Assembly: GCF_002994745.2 (NCBI RefSeq)
Contig: NC_037089.1
Location: forward strand, 14,898,141-14,962,140
DNA length: 64,000 nucleotides
Direction: 5' to 3'
Source of the DNA: Rosa chinensis
Taxonomy: Eukaryota; Streptophyta; Magnoliopsida; Rosales; Rosaceae
Part shown: one piece after another, positions 22,253 through 33,219 of the stretch
Layout of the letters: every line of letters starts with the position of its first letter
Position numbering within the stretch: position 1 is the stretch's first letter
Position numbers and translations under genes: made by a program
Notes under the pieces: model-generated
What the model was told of the DNA's origin: nothing
Database searches by the model: none
Seen by the model: the letters and a program-made list of their open reading frames with translations, nothing else

Positions 22253-22468
22253 CTTGGCATGCAATTCAAATTTGCATTCTCTTCAAAACATAGAATTTCA
22301 TTTGCTCTAACTATCAAATAAGTTTTAGTTGCCTCTTTTTCCTTTTTTGTTATACGATTTAAATGCATTTATATTGCCCGCAGCTAAGTGCGGGATCTGT
22401 AAACTAGTTATATTAAAATGGGTAATCCTTACGTAGTAGCAGTAAACCCACATATTATGCTATAAATA

Positions 22469-22879
22469 GAACAATTCTTAGGTTCACCCCAGGGTGAATG
22501 AGCATATTCACCCCTGTTATCGATTAACATATTTTTGCTTAATAAATTTATAATCCAATGGTTTATATCTTAAATTATCCTTTAAAGATCATCTCAGTAA
22601 AAAATTAATCGAATCGGAAATCATTTAATTATCTAATTGAATCAAACAAATGGATGGTTCTAACAACACTTACTACTACTATGATGAACCGTCCATGTAT
22701 TTCATAGAAATGAATAACTAAAAGGTCTTCAATTTGATTGATTTTTTTACAGAGGTAATCTTTATATTACGTTATACAACATGAATGGTTGGATTAGAAA
22801 ATTATAAAGTTATTATACGTTAATCGCAAGATAGGGTGAATGAGCTCATTCACCCTAGAGGTGAACCTAAGAATTGTTT
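22469..22879. mobile_element. Mutator-type MITE inserted at the P450 TATA box
   Basis: A 411-bp non-coding element whose ends are inverted copies: GAACAATTCTTAGGTTCACC with GGGTGAATGAGC at the left, and the reverse of AAACAATTCTTAGGTTCACC with GGGTGAATGAGC at the right. The 9-bp sequence CTATAAATA lies directly outside both ends (22460-22468 and 22880-22888), a perfect target-site duplication of Mutator type. The duplicated target is itself TATA-box-like and sits about 50 bp before the P450 start codon. Confidence 0.88.
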
Positions 22880-22880
22880 C

Positions 22881-22888
22881 TATAAATA
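22881..22888 (+). promoter_or_regulatory. probable TATA box of the P450 gene
   Basis: TATAAATA ends 50 bp before the ATG at 22939, leaving room for a transcription start near 22915 and a short leader. The same octamer at 22461-22468 is the other half of the MITE target duplication and may have been the original position relative to upstream elements. Confidence 0.6.
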
Positions 22889-22938
22889 TACCTGCAAAAA
22901 CTTCAAGTCCCTCATCACCTGCACTCCACATTACTAAA

Positions 22939-24981
22939 ATGGAGCTGGTTTCCACTTGGCCCGTTCTAACCTTGGTCTGTCTAGCAACTCTAACCCTTCT
23001 CTCCAAACTTTTCTTTTCCCAAAGCCGAAAACTGAAATCTCCACCCGGTCCTAAACCATGGCCTATTATCGGCAACCTAAACCTCATGGGTCCAATCCCT
23101 CACCAAAGCCTTCACAAACTCTCCCAAACTTATGGACCAATAATGCAGCTCAAGTTCGGATCCCGCCCAGTTGTCATTGCTTCCTCTGCAGAAATGGCAA
23201 AGCAATTTCTCAAAACACATGATCATGTCTTTGCCTCTAGACCCCAAACTGCAGCTGGCAAGTACCTCACTTACAACTACCTCGACGTCACTTGGGCGCC
23301 TTACGGTGACTATTGGCGCCAAGGCCGCAAGATTTTCATCACCGAGCTCTTCAGCTCGAAAAGACTGGAGTCTTTCGAGTACATTCGAGTTGAAGAGATA
23401 CGCGCTTTTGTATCGCGCCTCTGTGCCTTGTCAGGGAAGCCGGTTATGCTTAAAGAGCATATCTCTCGCCTAATGCTAAGTACAGTGAGTAGGATTGTGT
23501 TGGGAAAGGATTACTTCAGCCAAACTGATATTCAGACCTCGGTTGTGACGCTCAAAATGTTTCAGGACATGTTAGATGAGTTGGTGTCGCTTAGCGGGGT
23601 TTTGAATATAGGGGACTGGATACCATGGCTGGAGTTTTTGGACTTGCAAGGGTACGTGAAGCAAATGAAGGGATTGAAGAAAAAACTGGACAGCTTTCAT
23701 GATTATATTCTGGATGAACACAAGGCAAAGATGGGAGGAGTGCAGGATTTTGTGCCGAAGGACATGGTGGACTTATTGTTGAAGCTGGTTGATAATCCGG
23801 ATCTTGAAGTTAGGCTCACACTAGACGGTGTCAAGGGATTCACCCAGGTAGCATGTGCGCGCTATAGTATGGAAGTAGTCTTTTAGTAGATGCCACATCA
23901 TATAACACATTTATATATACTCGATTTTGTTTGATTTACTTGTTTTCATGTAAGTGTGCATTACAAAATGTTTTATTTTTATTTTTAATTTCGATTCTTT
24001 GATTGAAACGTAAGACCTCCCACTCCCCTAATAAATGAAGACTTAATAATATAACCAAATTTTTTTTGATCTCTTAGTCTTCAGTTATCGAAATATTGAT
24101 TATCGGGGCATTGGTCATTTAAGAGTTTACATTAGGTTGCATTTAGTGGTATGATTAAAAGTCAAGCAAATTCAATCATAGATATGCAAACCCAAGAACC
24201 CGATAGAGATATCCATATCCGTACTTGTCCATTGCTATGAGTTCTCAAGTGTTTGCTTTACTTATTTTCATGAGGATAATAATTTTTGGTAAAAGACACG
24301 TACATCATATATATAACACAACAAATAGTTGATTTTGCTCATTGAAAACAGGATTTAATAGCCGGAGGAACGGATACATCTGCAACGAATTTGGAGTGGG
24401 CAATGTCTGAACTCATAAAACAACCACACCTCATTAGAAAGGCAACCGAAGAGCTTGACAGAGTAATTGGGAGAGAGAGATGGGTGGAAGAAAACGACTT
24501 GGAACACCTCCCCTACATAGATGCAATCATGAAAGAGACAATGAGGAAGCACCCTGTTGTTTCAATGCTTGCACCACATCTAGCCCTTGAAGATTGCAAC
24601 GTGGAAGGTTACCATATTCGTAAAGGGACTAGAGTGTTCGTAAATACATGGAGCATAGGGAGAGACCCTTTATTATGGGATGCACCAGAGGAGTTTAATC
24701 CAGAGAGATTTGTATTGGGAAGTAAGGGGATTGACGTGAAGGGACAAAGTTTTGAGCTGCTTCCATTTGGTTCAGGAAGGAGGATGTGCCCTGGTTATGG
24801 CCTAGGACTCAAAATGATTCGGTGTAGCTTGGCTAACATGTTACATGGGTTCAACTGGAAATTACCTGAGAATATGAAACCAGAAGATTTAAGCATGGAG
24901 GAAGTTTCTGGGTTGTCAACACGTCGGAAGGTCCCACTTGTTGCAGTTGGGGAGCCTAGGCTCCCGATCCATCTCTATTAG
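22939..24981 (+). CDS. cytochrome P450, CYP71 clan (CYP92-like)
   Basis: Two exons, 22939-23847 and 24352-24981, are joined in phase 0 across a GT-AG intron (CAG|GTAGCA ... ACAG|GATTTA) and give 512 residues, normal for plant microsomal P450s. Residues 1-30 form a hydrophobic ER membrane anchor, followed by the PPGPKP hinge (35-40). The oxygen-binding I-helix AGGTDTS is at 307-313, the ExxR (KETMR) at 365-368, PERF at 420-423 and the heme loop FGSGRRMCPG at 442-451 with Cys449 as thiolate ligand. The intron follows the usual A-type position just before the I-helix. TAAGKY and the EYIRVEE region resemble the CYP92 family, whose members act on terpenoids, fatty acids or flavonoids; the substrate here is unknown. 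The ATG at 22939 starts the anchor; an in-frame ATG at 22840 lies upstream of the TATA box. No disruption seen. Confidence 0.93.
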
Positions 24982-25802
24982 TTACTTTATGTTTATGTGA
25001 GTGTGATGATGATGTTCTTGCTATGAGAGATTCTTATATAGGGTAAATGCACCATCTGGTGGTGGGGCAGACCAATTAAAACTCAGAAAATTTTAAGTGT
25101 GTTATGAATTTTTCCTTATTAAAATAAAATACCAAAAACACCTCCTTGTATGTTCACTGATTGGGCTGCCCTACAAGCCACGTGGTGCGTTTGCACTACG
25201 TAAGAATCTCTCGCTTACTATATATGACTCATTATTATGGAGGTCGCATATGTTGAAATTTATAAGTACTTTAGAATTGTGAAAACTTTATATTTAGAAA
25301 AATTGTCACATTTTTTTTAATGACAGAATAATTGTCACATAACGTGACCATTATAATGATTTCAAGAGTTACGAATCGAATTTGAATAGTAATAAGCCTC
25401 GTTTGGTTGGCAGAAATATCAAAATAGGAAATTGATTTATTTTCCTTTCCATATCTATATGGAATGGAATAAGTTTTGGTATTTTCATGTGGGTGTTGGA
25501 AATATTACTAACTACTTTATTCGCCCTATATTCTCTTCTCACCCTACATATATTTTTTTTAATTTCAAGTTTACTTTGTTCACCCGGTTGTAGTATCTGA
25601 AACATCCTTTTCCAATCTAGCTTACTGCGGCACTCGAAAACTATGCAGGTTCTTGTTCTCTTTACCTATTAGAGCTAATTTTCACTTGATACATTCACTC
25701 AGGTATTGGAGAAAGTATAGAAATTTAAAGATTAAACTTTCCAACACTATTTCATTGAAATATTCAACGGGACATCTAAAAAACTCAAACTGAGCGCATA
25801 TA
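24982..25802. other. P450 downstream region and spacer
   Basis: No further gene. 25385-25610 has a sequence reminiscent of short inverted-repeat elements, but no ends could be fixed. Around 25617-25660 lies AGCTTACTGCGGCACTCG...ATGCAGGTTCTTGTTCTCT, a diverged plus-strand copy of the exon-intron border of the TruA-type fragment at 27316. Confidence 0.45.
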
Positions 25803-27240
25803 ACAACCTTTAGTTGTATACTCATTCATAGAGGCATTATATCAAACACCCTTCATGCACATTTTCTAGAACTAATTTCCATCACGATTTAGAATCAAAG
25901 AAACCTACTTTCCTTCAATATTAACAACAACCTCTACTTGTATACTTATTCGTAGAGGCATTATATCAAACACCTTTCACTCATATTTCCTAATAGAGCT
26001 AATTTCCATCACGACTCGGAATTAAGGAAACCCACTGTCTTTCAATATTAGCAAGTGGGCACCACTCTGGATCAAGAATTTGGTTCCAACTTTCAAGCAA
26101 ACATCGTTATCAACAAAACCCAAAGCAGCCATAAATAAATAAGCAAAGCACACTTTCCTTCAACAAAGCACACTTTCCTTCAATATTAGCAAACACCTCC
26201 TGTTACCTCCTGTTGTATACTGATTCATAGAGGCATTATATCAAACACCCTTCATGCACATTTCCTAACAGAGCTAATTTTCATTACAACTCAGAATTAA
26301 AGAAATCCACTTTCTTTCAATATTAGCAAGTAAGCACCACTTTGAATCAAGAATTTGGTTCCAACTTTCAAGCAAACATATTTATCAACAAAACTCAAAG
26401 TAACCATAAATAAGTAAGCAAAGCACACTTTCCTTCAATATTAGCAACAATCTCTAGTTGTATACTTATTCGTAGAGGCATTATATCAAACACCTTTCAC
26501 TCACATTTCCTAATAGAGCTAATTTCCATCACGACTCAGAATTAAAGAAACTCACTGTCTTTCAATATTAGCAAGTGGGCACCACTCTAAATCAAAAATT
26601 TGGTTCCAACTTTCAAGCAAACATCGTTATCAACAAAACCCAAAGCAGCCATAAATAAATAAGCAAAACACTCTTTCCTTCAATATTAGCAACAACCTCC
26701 AGTTGTATACTCATTCACAGAGGCATTATATCAAACACCGTCCATGCACATTTCCTAACAGAGCTAATTTTCATTACAACTCAGAATTAAAGAAACTCAC
26801 TTTCTTTCAATATTAGCAAGTGGGCACCACTCTGAATCAAGAATTTGGTACCAACTTTCAAGCAAACATCTTTACCAATTAAACCCAAAGTAGCCATAAA
26901 TAAGTAGGCAAAGCACACCTTTCTTCCATATTAGCAACAACATGTAGTTGTATACTCATTCATAGAGGCATTATATCAAACACCCTTCATGCACATTTCC
27001 TAGCAGAGCAAATTTTCAACACGACTCAGAATTAAAGAAACTCACTTTCCTTTAATATTAGCAAGAACCTCAAGTTGCATGCACATATCCTAGCAGGGGC
27101 AATTTTCATCACGACTCATAATTAAAGAAACTCACTTTCCTTCAGTAGTAGCAAGCGGGCACCACTTTGAATCAAGAATTTGGTTCCAACTTTTAAGCAA
27201 ACATCGTTATCAACAAAACCCAAAGTAGCCATAGATAACT
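25803..27240. repeat. 245-bp tandem repeat array
   Basis: The landmark TTGTATAC...CATAGAGGCATTATATC recurs at about 25814, 25938, 26213, 26458, 26703 and 26948. The last spacings are 245 bp each; the first ones (124 and 275) reflect a partial unit and a small insertion. Units also share GAATTTGGTTCCAACTTTC and AGTTCTGAG-like motifs in imperfect form. No open frame is conserved. On the minus strand the array lies just downstream of a splice-donor-like border of a TruA-type fragment, so the unit may derive from that gene's intron. Confidence 0.85.
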
Positions 27241-27315
27241 AATTAAGCAAAGCACAACAAATTTTGATAGCAAAAGGAGGCAAAGCTTTGAGCTTTAATG
27301 GAAGTAGTTAGAAAT

Positions 27316-27642
27316 AGAGAACAAGAACCTGCATAACATGTGCCATCGTAAGCTATAACCAAACCCCATTTAAACCCATAATGGGGGCCAATATACATAC
27401 AGAAAATGGCGGGTTTGCATGGTGTAGATTCCAAAGCAGTAATAAATTAAAACGATGGGTCATTTCGGTAGCAAGTGATTAATTTCAGAGTGAGAGTGAT
27501 AGTGAAGAGACAACGCCAATGTGTAGTTTTTAGTTCTATAATCATAAACAAAGAAACAGGAAAACAAAAGTGTGATCACCTCATTTTCAGGCTCCAAGTA
27601 GCGATAATATGATACGTTTCGAGGCATAAAAGTTGTTAGCAT
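27316..27642 (-). pseudogene. 5' fragment of a TruA-type tRNA pseudouridine synthase gene
   Basis: On the minus strand, 27375-27320 encodes GFKWGLVIAYDGTCYAG and ends at a donor-like GCAG|GTTCTTG. This matches the first conserved block of TruA-family tRNA pseudouridine synthases (KWRLVIAYDGTRYAGWQ), with two Arg changed to Gly and Cys, the latter as expected from CGT-to-TGT decay. Upstream, an ATG frame at 27642-27580 (MPRNVSYYRYLEPENE, then GAG|GTGATC) could be the preceding exon. Nothing of the catalytic Asp domain (GRTDAGVHA) follows; the sequence runs into the 245-bp array. The family modifies uridines 38-40 of tRNA anticodon arms. This copy is a truncated remnant. Confidence 0.5.
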
Positions 27643-27952
27643 AACACGAGAACGATTGAAGAAGATAAATGCTAAGAAAGAAAACGTTAGGGTTTAACGA
27701 TGAATGAAAAGATTAAGAATGAAGTTTAAGTATGTGTTCTGTAGGATGTAATAAGAAAAACAAATTGTAATTTTTTAATAAGATATTGTCCTTTATTATA
27801 ATTTTATATTAGGTTGTTTTAGTCTTTCAATAAATCAAAATCTTGTAAGGTGAACAAAGTAGTTATTAAGGTGGCAATAGCTGCACCCAAAATAAAATTA
27901 TAATTTTCAGTAACACCCTTTTACTAATTAAAGTACAAATATGACATCAACT
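27643..27952. other. spacer before second LTR element
   Basis: Upstream (minus-strand) side of the TruA-type fragment; AT-rich, no gene seen. It ends with CAACT (27948-27952), the probable left target duplication of the next LTR element. Confidence 0.4.
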
Positions 27953-28411
27953 TGTTTGTACATGGATTCCGAGAGAGAAGAGAGAAAGGGACACAAGATG
28001 TACAGTGGTTCATCACCCATTTTAGGATGGCTACATCCACTTGAAAGTTATACTATATAGAGTGTTCCATGCTATCTAAGTATGAGGAGTCCCCTTTTAT
28101 AGGTAAGGGAGGCTTCATCCTTTCCCTCATCTTCTATGTGGGATACAAAAGTGTTATATTAGTAATACAAATGCTATACTAGAATACAAGAGACTATTCT
28201 AGTGTAGAACAAGGCTTATTATGAGGCAACTTGGTGAGGCCGGGAGGGTGACCTCCCGATAAGGTCTTGGTCGGCTTCCACAATGACGATGCAGCTTGTA
28301 GGTTGGTCTTTGGGATCCAAGTCGTAGTTGGGCCCCACCGTGGCTCTTGGGCTCACAAAGAAAGTGTCAATTATGCTTGGTGACGTAGCTGTGCTAGGGG
28401 CATCCCCAACA
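27953..28411 (-). repeat. 3' LTR of second retrotransposon
   Basis: About 459 bp, closely similar to 40016-40473, with TG...CA ends. Shared landmarks are CACTTGAAAGTTATACTATA, TATGAGGAGTCC and TTGGTGAGGCCGGGA. Confidence 0.85.
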
Positions 28412-30097
28412 AGTCCCCGAAGTCCCCGAGCAAAAAGAACTTCTTGGTTGGGGAGTTGTAATCCTAAATGTCAACAAGCATGAGTGATAATCAGGCGACA
28501 CCCCTACTAGTCCCCCAACTCCGTAAGTAAGAAGTGCCTCTTTGCAAAGGCAGTGTCAAGGGGAAATAATGTTTTCAAATGGCATAGAGCATTTATAAAA
28601 TAAAGTGAAAAAAAAAATATGTGTGCATGTAGAATGCTTAATGTGTCAAGTGACTCATATGACATGTATGAGTAAGAGTGTATGAAATGCCTTATACATG
28701 ATGATGTATATATGTGAATGATGCATATATATGACAATGATGTCGTGTGTGTTTGATAATGACGCATGGGTCAAAAATGTACACGGCTATGTAAGCATAA
28801 GAAGTGTTTATGCTTGATGCACAATGATACATATGATGTATGATGTATAGGATGTGATGCACGATGGTGCATATGATGCATAAATGTGTGATGCACACGT
28901 GGTCAATATATATGTGTAGGGGTCGAGGGGGCGAGTCCCCGAAGTCTTTATCAAGTAAAGGAGGCAATCGAATTTGTTAGTTTTGTTGTTAGGTCACATT
29001 AATGGAATGCGAAAGGAATTTGATTGTTGGAACAACAATGGTAGAAAAATTCAATGTTTTCGTTAATGTGAGTTATGCCGAGAAGGCATATATGTGAGAG
29101 GATAGCTCGGAAGTGCTGGAAATGCATGAATGGATAGCTCAGGGGTGATGCCATGAGGCATGAACGTAAAGCATGAAAACGGCGTCGTGGTGTGTGAGCA
29201 TAGAGCTCGAGCATACCATGAGGTATGAGTAGATAGTTCGTAGATTATGCCATGAGATATGAGCGTATCCGTTGCTAGTTATGCTTAGCAGATACTAAGC
29301 ATAACCAGTGCACATGCGTCATCCACCTAAGATTTTTTTGAAGCGAACGCTTATTCCCTTTTGAGTGGACCCCTTGTTAGGCCCTTCGAGGAGCCCCCCC
29401 ACTTCCCGACCGATAAGAGACCTCAATGTTGGGTAAATTGTTTGATGAGAGGGAGGCTATGCTTAGGCAGTAGGCATTATGTTGCGACTCTAATATTAAA
29501 GGCCCATGCGTTAGGGTTAACTAAAGGGTCAATGGCAGATGTGGGCCCGTTAACCTATCCCTAGCTGCGGAACATGACTCGACATGAGCGAGTCATGTTC
29601 CGCGGACTCCTGGAGTCTAGACCTCACAATGCGATTTATGGTGAATTAGCACATTTGGGTGGAGTAGTAGCCACTGACCGTATTGATTATGAACATGTTT
29701 ATAATGCAGACGGGTGCTCCAAGTTGTTTGTACAAATAAATGCCCATTTTGATAATGGTGAAGGTAAATAAGCTAAGCATCAATTAAACATGTACATGAG
29801 AATCTCCAACGAGCAATATGTGTACATGTGTTTAGCTAGGGTAGCTAAGTGGTTCCATTGAGGTGAGTTGCATGCATGCATACTGCTAGAACACTAGAAT
29901 CCAGAAGGTATTGCGACATGGCCCGGTACTAGTCAAAAAGTGTGCTAATGCCTAGTATTAATGGATAACGGAAGCATATATACCATGGAGTTTATGCATG
30001 CTTTTGAGATAAGAGAATTCGTCTATGCATGGGTGCATGTATGTGTCAAATGGTTACAAGCATTTCATGGCATGCAACTAGTAAATCATGCATGAAG
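28412..30097. other. interior of second LTR element, non-coding
   Basis: 28640-28920 is rich in ATGATGCA/GTGATGCAC-type short repeats. A second GGGGCGAGTCCCCGAAGTC segment at about 28930 repeats the sequence next to the LTR. ORFs of 67 and 65 codons at 29361 and 29574 match no family I know. Confidence 0.4.
29567..29603. repeat. perfect 15-bp inverted repeat (hairpin)
   Basis: GCGGAACATGACTCG and its exact reverse complement are separated by 7 bases (ACATGAG). It could fold into a stable stem on either strand. No terminator or miRNA context is evident. Confidence 0.8.
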
Positions 30098-30262
30098 TGT
30101 TAAGGGTGAAAGTGTAATTACACAACATGATAAATTCTGCTACTCTAGTACCTAGTATATATAGCTGCAGGTCTTCACTCTTGATGAGCATGTAACTGAG
30201 CCAAAAGTTTTTTCAATACAAGTTCTTTCTCTCAATTTTTTCTTTTCTTCTTCAAGCTTTCA
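30098..30262 (+). repeat. 5' LTR of gag-only element
   Basis: 165 bp, TG...CA ends, with TATATATAGC as probable TATA region. It matches the right copy with about six to eight substitutions and a small length change. Confidence 0.9.
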
Positions 30263-30280
30263 TGGTATCAGGAGCTCAGG
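30263..30280 (+). other. primer-binding site, initiator Met tRNA type
   Basis: TGGTATCAGGAGCTCAGG immediately follows the left LTR; the first ten bases fit the usual TGGTATCAGAGC primer site with one inserted G. Confidence 0.85.
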
Positions 30281-31367
30281 CTGCGTTCTTGGAGTACTAA
30301 AAGTTCATGATTCTCATACAAATTAACTGCAAATCGTCGTGTTCTTGTTCATACTAGCTCAGATTGAAGCTCAGATAAGTTTTCATCATCTATCTTGAAG
30401 AAATTTCTAGTCCTTGTTCTTGAAGATATCGTTGTGATTCTACTGCAAATTGATTGTTGTTGCTTGCTTCGAAGCTTTGGTTTCATATATCCAGTGTTCG
30501 ATTGTGCTTTTCTTCAAGAGAAAGTTGTTAATTCTTAATGCTCTGTGAAATTTGGTGTTCTTGGTTACAAAACCCTAGATAATTCTGGAGCTCTCACCAC
30601 ATCTACTAGTGATTTGTAACTATTGGAGTAAGATCTCTCACAGTTATTTTGTCGAACACTTGGTGTGCATTTCAATTTGAGCTCAGTTGGACTACTTCTC
30701 ATTCGACTTTTTGATTTCTCTCAATATAGGAGGTTTCTTCAATCTGGAATGGTTCTTGAATCATGCTATATCAGTAATTCTATTTGAGATGAGTGGTTTT
30801 ATATGCTGAACAAGTGATGATTGATCGAATTATGCTTATTCTCTGTTGATTTGGACATATCTAGAAGCAGATGATGAGATATTATTGTGCTACTATTGGA
30901 ATTTGCAATATCAGTAACATTAATACAAAGAACGGTGTAGCAAGTCACATCCATTGATAGCTGAGCTTTTTGTCACCTACAAATTAAATTCCATTGTTGG
31001 TTGCTATCTCTACACTAATTGTTTAGCATCCATTGAGATATTCTTGGTTGATCTATTCTATTGGTCTGCAAGATTCATTGATAAATTTTGTTCGTTTCTT
31101 GAAGAAGCATTACAGAAATGTTACATAATAACCATTATTGTTTAATGAAGATTCTTGATATGAAAGATTGCTACTTGTTCATAGTTGATTGACAAGGGTT
31201 TCATGGATTTGCAATAGACTTGTCTAGAATGCGTCTGAGAATTGTAAGAGAGGATTTCTAGGCTTTGGACTAAGGCTTTACTATTGTTTTTGTACTTCTA
31301 CATTCAAGAAACTACATTTTGCTTCAATGCTACCTTGAATCATGTATAAGAACACTGAGCTACAAAA

Positions 31368-32946
31368 TTGTCTTCTCTCCACTTCACCAATCTAATCAGA
31401 GTAAGCTTAGATGACTCTAACTATGTCTCTTGGAGATTTATGTTAGAATCAATGTTGGTGGGTTGTGACCTAATGGGATATATTGATGAGTATGTCCCTT
31501 GTCCGCCACAATACAGAGTTGCATATAAGGCTGGTTTTAACCCAGAGCCAGAACTTACGCAAGAATATAAGGATTGGAGGAAGCATGACTCTGCTATAAT
31601 GACTTTACTAGCTGGTACTTTGTCATTTGATTCTCTTTCATTCATCATTGGTAGTAAAACCTCAAAAGAAGTCTGGTTTTCACTTGAAGAGAGATATGCT
31701 AAACTTTCAAAGTTAAAAGATTTTGAGCTCAAGACCTCTATGCAGAATATTCATAAAGGTAGTGATAACATCGACAAGTATCTGCAACGCATTAAAATTG
31801 TAAGGGATCAACTTTCAGTAGCTGGAGTTTCTATTCCTGATGAAGAAATGGTTATTTTGATTTTGAATGGATTGCCATTTGAGTTTGCTACCATGAAAAC
31901 TATAATAAGGATGAAAACACTAAAATCCCCTGTTTCAATGGAAGACTTAAGATCTCTCTTGTTAATTGCTGAAGATGAGATGAGATTAATCAATCTGTGA
32001 AGTCCATTTCTTTGTCTTTAGAGGCTGCGATGGCTGCATTTGATGATAATTCCAGAGGTATTTTACCTTCTCATTCTTTGAATAATAGTTTACCTAATTC
32101 CGAAATGGTTTGCTCATCTACTACACCTGCTGCTATCATTTCAAACACTAATGCTCTTACAAGCAATTCTTCAAAACCTATTACTCAATTTAGTTGTGTG
32201 CCTCAATCGACTGTTATATCTACCACACCTGGTGTTGCTTCTCCTTTTAGATGCACTATGCAATACATGCCTAATTCTGAGTATATGATGTGTGTTGCTC
32301 CTGCTGCATTAAATGGCTACATCAATAACCCTTCTCCTTCACCATACATGTTCAATGGACCCCCAAATGACAACTTATGTGCTCCCAGTGATCTAAACTG
32401 TTCTCTAGTTAGTGACAAGTCTCTCAGAACCAAGATGGGCTGTGGTGATTCTGGGTCAATTGTGCAGGTTCTACTGTACATCACATCATCCAAGAGGAAG
32501 GTTTTTGTAATATAGATGGTTATATTGATAATACTAATGGAACCTTCGTATCTGAAGCTTGTCAAATCTGCTGTAGTTTTGGCCATTTCGCTAACACATG
32601 TTCTCAGAGATTTGCTCCAAGACAAGTTGTTACTTTTGGATCATCAATGCAATGTCAAATTTTCTTTAAGAAAGGTCACAGCGCAGCCGAATGTTTGCGT
32701 AGGCACTACAATGGTATTCAACAACAAAGTTATGCAACACCTAAGGCCTTGCATGCTTTCATCTCCACTCAAACATTGCCAATTCCTCCTGCATCTCCGC
32801 TACCAGTTCCGATGTACCCTCATTTGCAGCTAGCTCTTGGTAAGAAAATTGAAGCCTTGCTAATATCAGGCCCTTGGTTGCTCCCTTCAACTCTGAACAT
32901 ATCTTTGATAAATTGTAGGAAAGCTTGTCAACCTATGGAATTATGA
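31368..32946 (+). pseudogene. copia-type Gag polyprotein, frameshifted
   Basis: Three consecutive frames make up one Gag. 31368-32000 gives the capsid-like domain (LDDSNYVSWRFMLESMLVG, then LWF-equivalent VWFSLEERYAKLSKLKDFEL, DKYLQRIKIVRDQL, ILNGLPFEFATM), typical of plant copia Gag. A one-base loss near 31983 shifts to 31997-32515, a Ser/Thr/Pro-rich linker after INQSVK-like residues. A second shift leads to the frame of 32551-32946 with two CCHC-like zinc knuckles: CQICCSFGHFANTC is intact, while CQIFFKKGHSAAEC has Phe at the second Cys. Capsid domain first, knuckles last is the normal order. It cannot make a complete Gag now. Confidence 0.82.
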
Positions 32947-33052
32947 CCATCACTCCCTCTTATTCCTCCTGGTTGAAACCAATATTATGAGTTACTGTAT
33001 TGCTGCTAGTGCAATCTGATGGTAGCTTCTCTCCCATCAGCTTGAGGGGGGA

Positions 33053-33219
33053 TGTTAAGGGTAAAAATGTAATTACACAACATGATACATTCTGCTACTC
33101 TAGTACCTAGTATATATAGCTGCAGGTCTTCACTCTCGATGAGCATGTAACTGAGCCAAAAGTTTTTTCAATACAAATTCTTTCTCTCAATTTTCTTTCT
33201 TTTCTTCTTCAAGCTTTCA
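33053..33219 (+). repeat. 3' LTR of gag-only element
   Basis: 167 bp, near-identical to 30098-30262 and preceded by the G-rich polypurine tract at 33043-33052. Confidence 0.9.

Larger units (their letters stand above)
30098..33219 (+). mobile_element. gag-only copia-like LTR element (TR-GAG type)
   Basis: Short LTRs (30098-30262 and 33053-33219, about 166 bp, ends TGTTAAGGG...AGCTTTCA) enclose 2.8 kb. A primer-binding site TGGTATCAGGAGCTCAGG (initiator Met tRNA type) directly follows the left LTR, and a polypurine tract GAGGGGGGA directly precedes the right one. The interior encodes only a copia-type Gag with zinc knuckles, broken by frameshifts; there is no protease, integrase or RT. This matches the small non-autonomous terminal-repeat retrotransposons with a GAG domain. 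A clean 5-bp target duplication was not found. It lies inside the second LTR element, in opposite orientation. Confidence 0.85.

Noticed and set aside
22840..22938. Upstream in-frame ATG extending the P450 by 33 residues
   Set aside because: It lies inside the MITE and upstream of the TATA box; the membrane anchor starts at 22939.
25803..27240. CRISPR-like array
   Set aside because: Plant nuclear DNA; units are 245-bp direct repeats without spacers.
29574..29771. 65-codon ORF starting in the hairpin
   Set aside because: No recognised family; its start codon lies in the inverted repeat and no promoter or splice signal supports it.
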